Positions 60,877 through 64,000 of a DNA stretch of 64,000 nucleotides are shown here, one piece after another (position 1 is the stretch's first letter; each line of letters starts with the position of its first letter). Below the pieces are notes generated by a model. It was not told where the DNA came from. It worked only from the letters and a program-made list of their open reading frames with translations, and made no database searches. This stretch comes from DASQZK01 sp963809925 (lineage in GTDB: Bacteria; Bacteroidota; Bacteroidia; Bacteroidales; GCA-2748055). The DNA lies in assembly GCA_963809925.1 (NCBI GenBank), contig CAWELH010000008.1, forward strand, positions 558,001 to 622,000, in the 5' to 3' direction. A program made the position numbers and the translations under genes.

Positions 60877-60894
60877 TGCGTACTTCTGAACGCA
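60877..60894. promoter_or_regulatory. Inverted repeat in the permease leader
   Basis: TGCGT and ACGCA with 8 bases between them, including C and G at mirror positions, make an 18-bp partly symmetric site just behind the expected transcription start. It could be a roadblock operator. Confidence 0.3.
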
Positions 60895-60912
60895 GTAAAA
60901 GCTTCTAAACCT

Positions 60913-61920
60913 ATGGTTATAATTTCATCGTATTCTACTGCCGTCATTTTATGTGTGGTAACAATGCTTTGCTGGGGATCGTGGGCAAACACCCTGAAAC
61001 TGGCCAGGAAAGACTGGGCTTATCCGCTTTATTATTGGGATTATTCAATCGGTCTCCTGATCCTCGCGCTGATTTTTGGACTAACATTGGGAAGTACCGG
61101 GGAACACGGTCAGACCTTCCTGGAAAATTTTAAGACTGCATCACCCGCGAACATGGGCAATGCGCTGATCGGGGGGGTGATATTCAATCTCGCCAATCTG
61201 CTTATCGTTGCCGCAACAGCCATTGCCGGCATGTCGGTGGCTTTCCCTATAGCTGTCGGCCTGGCACTGGTTATCGGTGTTCTCGACAATTATATACGAC
61301 AGGCAGAGGGTAATCCTGTTATGCTGTTTGCCGGTGTGGCGCTGATCGTCGTAGCTATTGTCATCAACTCCATCGCCTACCGGAAACATAGCCGGAACAA
61401 ACAGGAAGGATCGTCAAAAGGCATTATTCTTTCCATTATTTCAGGTGTCATCATGGGATTTTTCTTTGGTTTCGTTGCCAAAACACTACCCGACGATTTC
61501 TCCGTGGTTCAGCCCGGCACGTTGACACCTTACAATGCAGTATTTATTTTCACAGTGGGTATATTCCTTTCCAACTTCATCTTTAACTCCTGGTTTATGT
61601 ACCGGCCGGTATCGGGTGAGAAAGTGAAATACTCTCAATATTTTACCGACGGGAACCTCAAGTTACATCTGATCGGTATCCTTGGAGGCGTGATCTGGAA
61701 TATCGGCATGTCATTCAGTATATTGGCAAGCGATGCGGCCGGTCCGGCGATTTCATACGGACTGGGGCAGGGTGCTACCATGATCGCTGCGGCATGGGGC
61801 GTATTTGTATGGAAAGAGTTTAAAGGATCCTCAAAAAATACCAATTGGATGCTAACAGGAATGTTCATTACTTTTATCATGGGTCTGACACTTATCATTA
61901 TCGCCAGGGGAGCCGGTTAA
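60913..61920 (+). CDS. GRP-family sugar permease (glucose/ribose porter type)
   Basis: A 335-residue inner-membrane protein with about ten membrane segments in two repeats, often annotated as DMT permease. 'CWGSWANTLKLARKDWAYPL', 'GGVIFNLANLLIVAATAIAG' and 'GLGQGATMIAAAWGVFVWKE' are typical of the Bacteroidota glucose/ribose porter group. Ribokinase follows after 17 bases. I infer proton-driven uptake of a pentose, ribose or deoxyribose by context; the substrate is not shown. Confidence 0.85.
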   Translation: MVIISSYSTAVILCVVTMLCWGSWANTLKLARKDWAYPLYYWDYSIGLLILALIFGLTLGSTGEHGQTFLENFKTASPANMGNALIGGVIFNLANLLIVAATAIAGMSVAFPIAVGLALVIGVLDNYIRQAEGNPVMLFAGVALIVVAIVINSIAYRKHSRNKQEGSSKGIILSIISGVIMGFFFGFVAKTLPDDFSVVQPGTLTPYNAVFIFTVGIFLSNFIFNSWFMYRPVSGEKVKYSQYFTDGNLKLHLIGILGGVIWNIGMSFSILASDAAGPAISYGLGQGATMIAAAWGVFVWKEFKGSSKNTNWMLTGMFITFIMGLTLIIIARGAG

Positions 61921-61937
61921 CATAGAAAAAAATAAAA

Positions 61938-62861
61938 ATGCAGAATAAAATTGTTGTTATCGGAAGTTCGAATGTGGATATGGTAATGAAGATGGATCAC
62001 CTTCCTGTAAAAGGTGAGACCGTCACCGATGCCGAATTCATACAGGTATTCGGGGGTAAAGGAGCCAATCAGGCAGTAGGCGCTGCAAGAGCAGGAGGTG
62101 ATGTAGCATTCGTAAATTGCGTAGGTAATGACGCATACGCCCCACTGATGATTGAAAATTTTAGTCGTGACGGTATTAATACCGAATATATTTTCCAGGA
62201 AGAAGGAATCTCTTCCGGTTCGGCATTGATCATGATCGGGGCGGGAGGGGACAATTACTTATCAGTTGCACCAGGAGCCAACTACAGGCTCACCCCTCAT
62301 TACATCGACCGTTGCGGACATCTCATCGATGGTGCTGAAGTCATCCTGCTCCAGTACGAGATTCCTGCCGATACACTGGCGTATGCGATCAGAAAAGCCC
62401 ATGCTACGAAGGCAAGAGTAATATGGAATTTTGCACCTGCCAGGGAAATCGATCGTTCCCTCCTCCCTATGGTCGATATCCTGGTCGTCAACGAGGTCGA
62501 AGCATCCTTTCTTACAGGCAGGGACGTGAATACCCTGGAGGATATCGCCAGGGCTGCCGCCGACTTAAAAGATAAGGGTATACATACTGTTATCATTACA
62601 CTTGGATCTGACGGTTCCTATATCGTTTCAGAGGGATACCAGGAAAAAATTCCGGCATTCTGCGTTGAAGCCCTGGACAGTACCGCCGCCGGTGATATCT
62701 ATTGCGGAAGCCTGGCGGTTGCAATTACTGAAGGCCGTTCCCTTACAGAAGCAGTTACCTTTGCGTCTGCTGCATCTGCACTTTCGGTAATGAAAATCGG
62801 TGCTCAGCCTTCAGCACCAACACGAAAAGAGATCGATGAATTTCTGTTGAAGAACCAATAA
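61938..62861 (+). CDS. rbsK: Ribokinase RbsK
   Basis: A 307-residue PfkB-family kinase. 'GGKGANQAVGAARAGG' (39-54) is the sugar-binding motif of ribokinases, and 'DSTAAGDIYCG' has the anion hole and catalytic base Asp253. It makes ribose 5-phosphate, or deoxyribose 5-phosphate for DeoC if it accepts that sugar. It is cotranscribed with the permease and precedes the GH63-type gene by 26 bases. Confidence 0.92.
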   Translation: MQNKIVVIGSSNVDMVMKMDHLPVKGETVTDAEFIQVFGGKGANQAVGAARAGGDVAFVNCVGNDAYAPLMIENFSRDGINTEYIFQEEGISSGSALIMIGAGGDNYLSVAPGANYRLTPHYIDRCGHLIDGAEVILLQYEIPADTLAYAIRKAHATKARVIWNFAPAREIDRSLLPMVDILVVNEVEASFLTGRDVNTLEDIARAAADLKDKGIHTVIITLGSDGSYIVSEGYQEKIPAFCVEALDSTAAGDIYCGSLAVAITEGRSLTEAVTFASAASALSVMKIGAQPSAPTRKEIDEFLLKNQ

Positions 62862-62887
62862 TTACGAAAAGATAAACCGATTCTGCC

Positions 62888-64000
62888 ATGAAAAGAGTTC
62901 TGATACCTGCTTTGCTGATGATGGTGCTGACATCGTCTTGCACGTTCCAAAACAGGAACAGACCATCCAGAATTGATACGAACAAAAAGCTACAGGAATA
63001 TCTTGCCTACGGATGGAATACGTGGAATAATCCCAACCTACTGAGTTTTGTCAGGATGCCCGAAGGACTATCACTACAGCTGTCCTTCCGCCTTTCCTAC
63101 CGGCAGGGTCACCCCTATTATCTCGATCAGGCTTATATTTCCAGCCCATTTCATAAATTTCCCGAGCAGGTAACACCGTTGGCGCATGCATACGATGGCA
63201 GCTATACAGAGATGCTGATCTCATGGAACGGACTGACTGCAAGAATCCAGTCGGCCACCTACAAGGATAATATCTTCATCCTATATACCCCGGTCGAAGT
63301 TCCGGAAAACCCGCCAATTATGCTCCTTGAAACAGGAATGATATGGGGAAAATCCGGCCTCATTGAGAAACAGTCTGATTTCATCCAGGCTGATCTTGGT
63401 CCTAAAACATTCAGTATTGGCTGCACACAGGCTGACTCACTTATACCTCTTCCTGTGCTGACGCCATACATGACTTTCAACTCATCGCTCGAAACAGGAT
63501 TTTATACTGGTCGGAAGAGGTCGCTCGACCTGATCAGAAGGTTCGTGAATGAGAAAAAAAAGCAGATGTCAGAAAAAATGAAAGCCTATGGCGATCTTTC
63601 TGACGCCTACGAAGCCATGCACACTCTACTGGCCTGGAATGCAATCTACGATCCTTATAACCAGCGTATCATTACTCCCGTAAGCCGTGTTTGGAATGAG
63701 AACTGGGGAGGATGGGTCCTCTTCGACTGGGACACCTACTTTACCGCAGCGATGTATGCCCTCGACAACAAGTATCACGCCTATTCAAATGCCATTGCCA
63801 TCACCAGCGAAATTACTGAGGAAGGTTTCATTCCCAATTTTGCGGCATCACTAAATAATGGCAAATCCAACGACAGGTCGCAGCCTCCGGTCGGGAGCAT
63901 GATCTGCAAACTGATATACGATAAATACCAGGATAAATGGTTTTTGGATGAAGTCTATGATAACCTGCTAACCTGGAACCGGTGGTGGGAAAAAGCCAGG
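62888..64000 (+). CDS. GH63-type glucosidase-like lipoprotein, C-terminus cut off by the window edge
   Basis: The frame is open from the ATG at 62888 to base 64000 (371 codons). A lipoprotein signal ends in Ser-Ser-Cys (Cys18). 'FDWDTYFTAAMYALD', 'GFIPNFAASL' and 'SNDRSQPPVGS' are the conserved core of the (alpha/alpha)6 barrel of GH63, as in YgjK and mannosylglycerate hydrolase-type enzymes; the Asp in WDTYF is the likely catalytic acid. The second catalytic residue lies beyond the edge. Substrate unknown. It closes the known part of the deoC-permease-ribokinase run. Confidence 0.85.
   Translation, partial: MKRVLIPALLMMVLTSSCTFQNRNRPSRIDTNKKLQEYLAYGWNTWNNPNLLSFVRMPEGLSLQLSFRLSYRQGHPYYLDQAYISSPFHKFPEQVTPLAHAYDGSYTEMLISWNGLTARIQSATYKDNIFILYTPVEVPENPPIMLLETGMIWGKSGLIEKQSDFIQADLGPKTFSIGCTQADSLIPLPVLTPYMTFNSSLETGFYTGRKRSLDLIRRFVNEKKKQMSEKMKAYGDLSDAYEAMHTLLAWNAIYDPYNQRIITPVSRVWNENWGGWVLFDWDTYFTAAMYALDNKYHAYSNAIAITSEITEEGFIPNFAASLNNGKSNDRSQPPVGSMICKLIYDKYQDKWFLDEVYDNLLTWNRWWEKAR

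Noticed and set aside
1..64000. CRISPR arrays, insertion sequences, prophage or integration sites
   Set aside because: No regularly spaced repeats, transposase or integrase frames, or tRNA-adjacent direct repeats were found.

Overview
The window reads as chromosome of a free-living or gut-type Bacteroidota, most likely within Bacteroidales/Marinilabiliales. The signs are promoter boxes of the TTTG-N17-23-TAnnTTTG type, families largely confined to the phylum (GSCFA, DUF4252, DUF5686, DUF2807, DUF2279), many lipoproteins with an S-C or A-C lipobox, and few strong Shine-Dalgarno sequences. No rRNA, tRNA, CRISPR array, transposase or integrase was found. Gene density is high on both strands, and the two outermost genes run off the window.

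Layout. (1) 1-3.6 kb: a truncated secreted glycosidase-like lipoprotein, a PagL-type outer-membrane deacylase, a DUF2807 lipoprotein and a PKD lipoprotein. (2) 4.3-11.1 kb: an iron-sulfur assembly operon sufB-C-D-S, sufE, a DUF59 (SufT-like) gene and queG, a 4Fe-4S enzyme. (3) 11.1-14.7 kb, minus strand: yjbQ-araA-araB for L-arabinose entry. (4) 14.9-19.6 kb: alpha/beta hydrolase, GSCFA protein and a TonB-dependent receptor. (5) 19.6-24.9 kb: an NtrC-type two-component pair divergent from an FtsX-like permease, with a candidate sigma-54 promoter and strong palindromes between them. (6) 25-28.5 kb: patatin lipase and a Ktr potassium uptake pair.

(7) 28.8-39.5 kb: a carbohydrate island with a GH140-like hydrolase, glycerate kinase, two uroporphyrinogen-decarboxylase-fold (MtaA/CmuA-like) proteins, a clan GH-A-like lipoprotein, a Tat-exported sugar isomerase-fold protein and a GH9 enzyme. 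(8) 39.8-46.7 kb: envelope proteins of unknown role, an esterase/SMP-30 fusion and a PLP-dependent aromatic amino acid decarboxylase. (9) 46.8-51.2 kb: GH106 alpha-L-rhamnosidase with rhamnose mutarotase, and a five-bladed propeller glycosidase. (10) 51.6-57.0 kb: a DUF5686 outer-membrane protein and an ECF sigma module bracketed by two DUF4252 paralogues. (11) 57.1-64 kb: a GntR regulator with a perfect operator on its own promoter, then a DUF5696-like hydrolase, deoC, a GRP-family sugar permease, a ribokinase and a truncated GH63-type enzyme.

Taken together, rhamnosidase, rhamnose mutarotase, GH140-like enzyme, arabinose isomerase/kinase, esterase fusion and GH9 suggest use of plant cell-wall (pectin-like) glycans. 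No SusC/SusD pair lies in the window. The most unusual parts are the two URO-D-family methyltransferase-like proteins inside a glycan cluster, the deoC-permease-ribokinase operon fused to secreted glycosidases, and the divergent sigma-54 control region.
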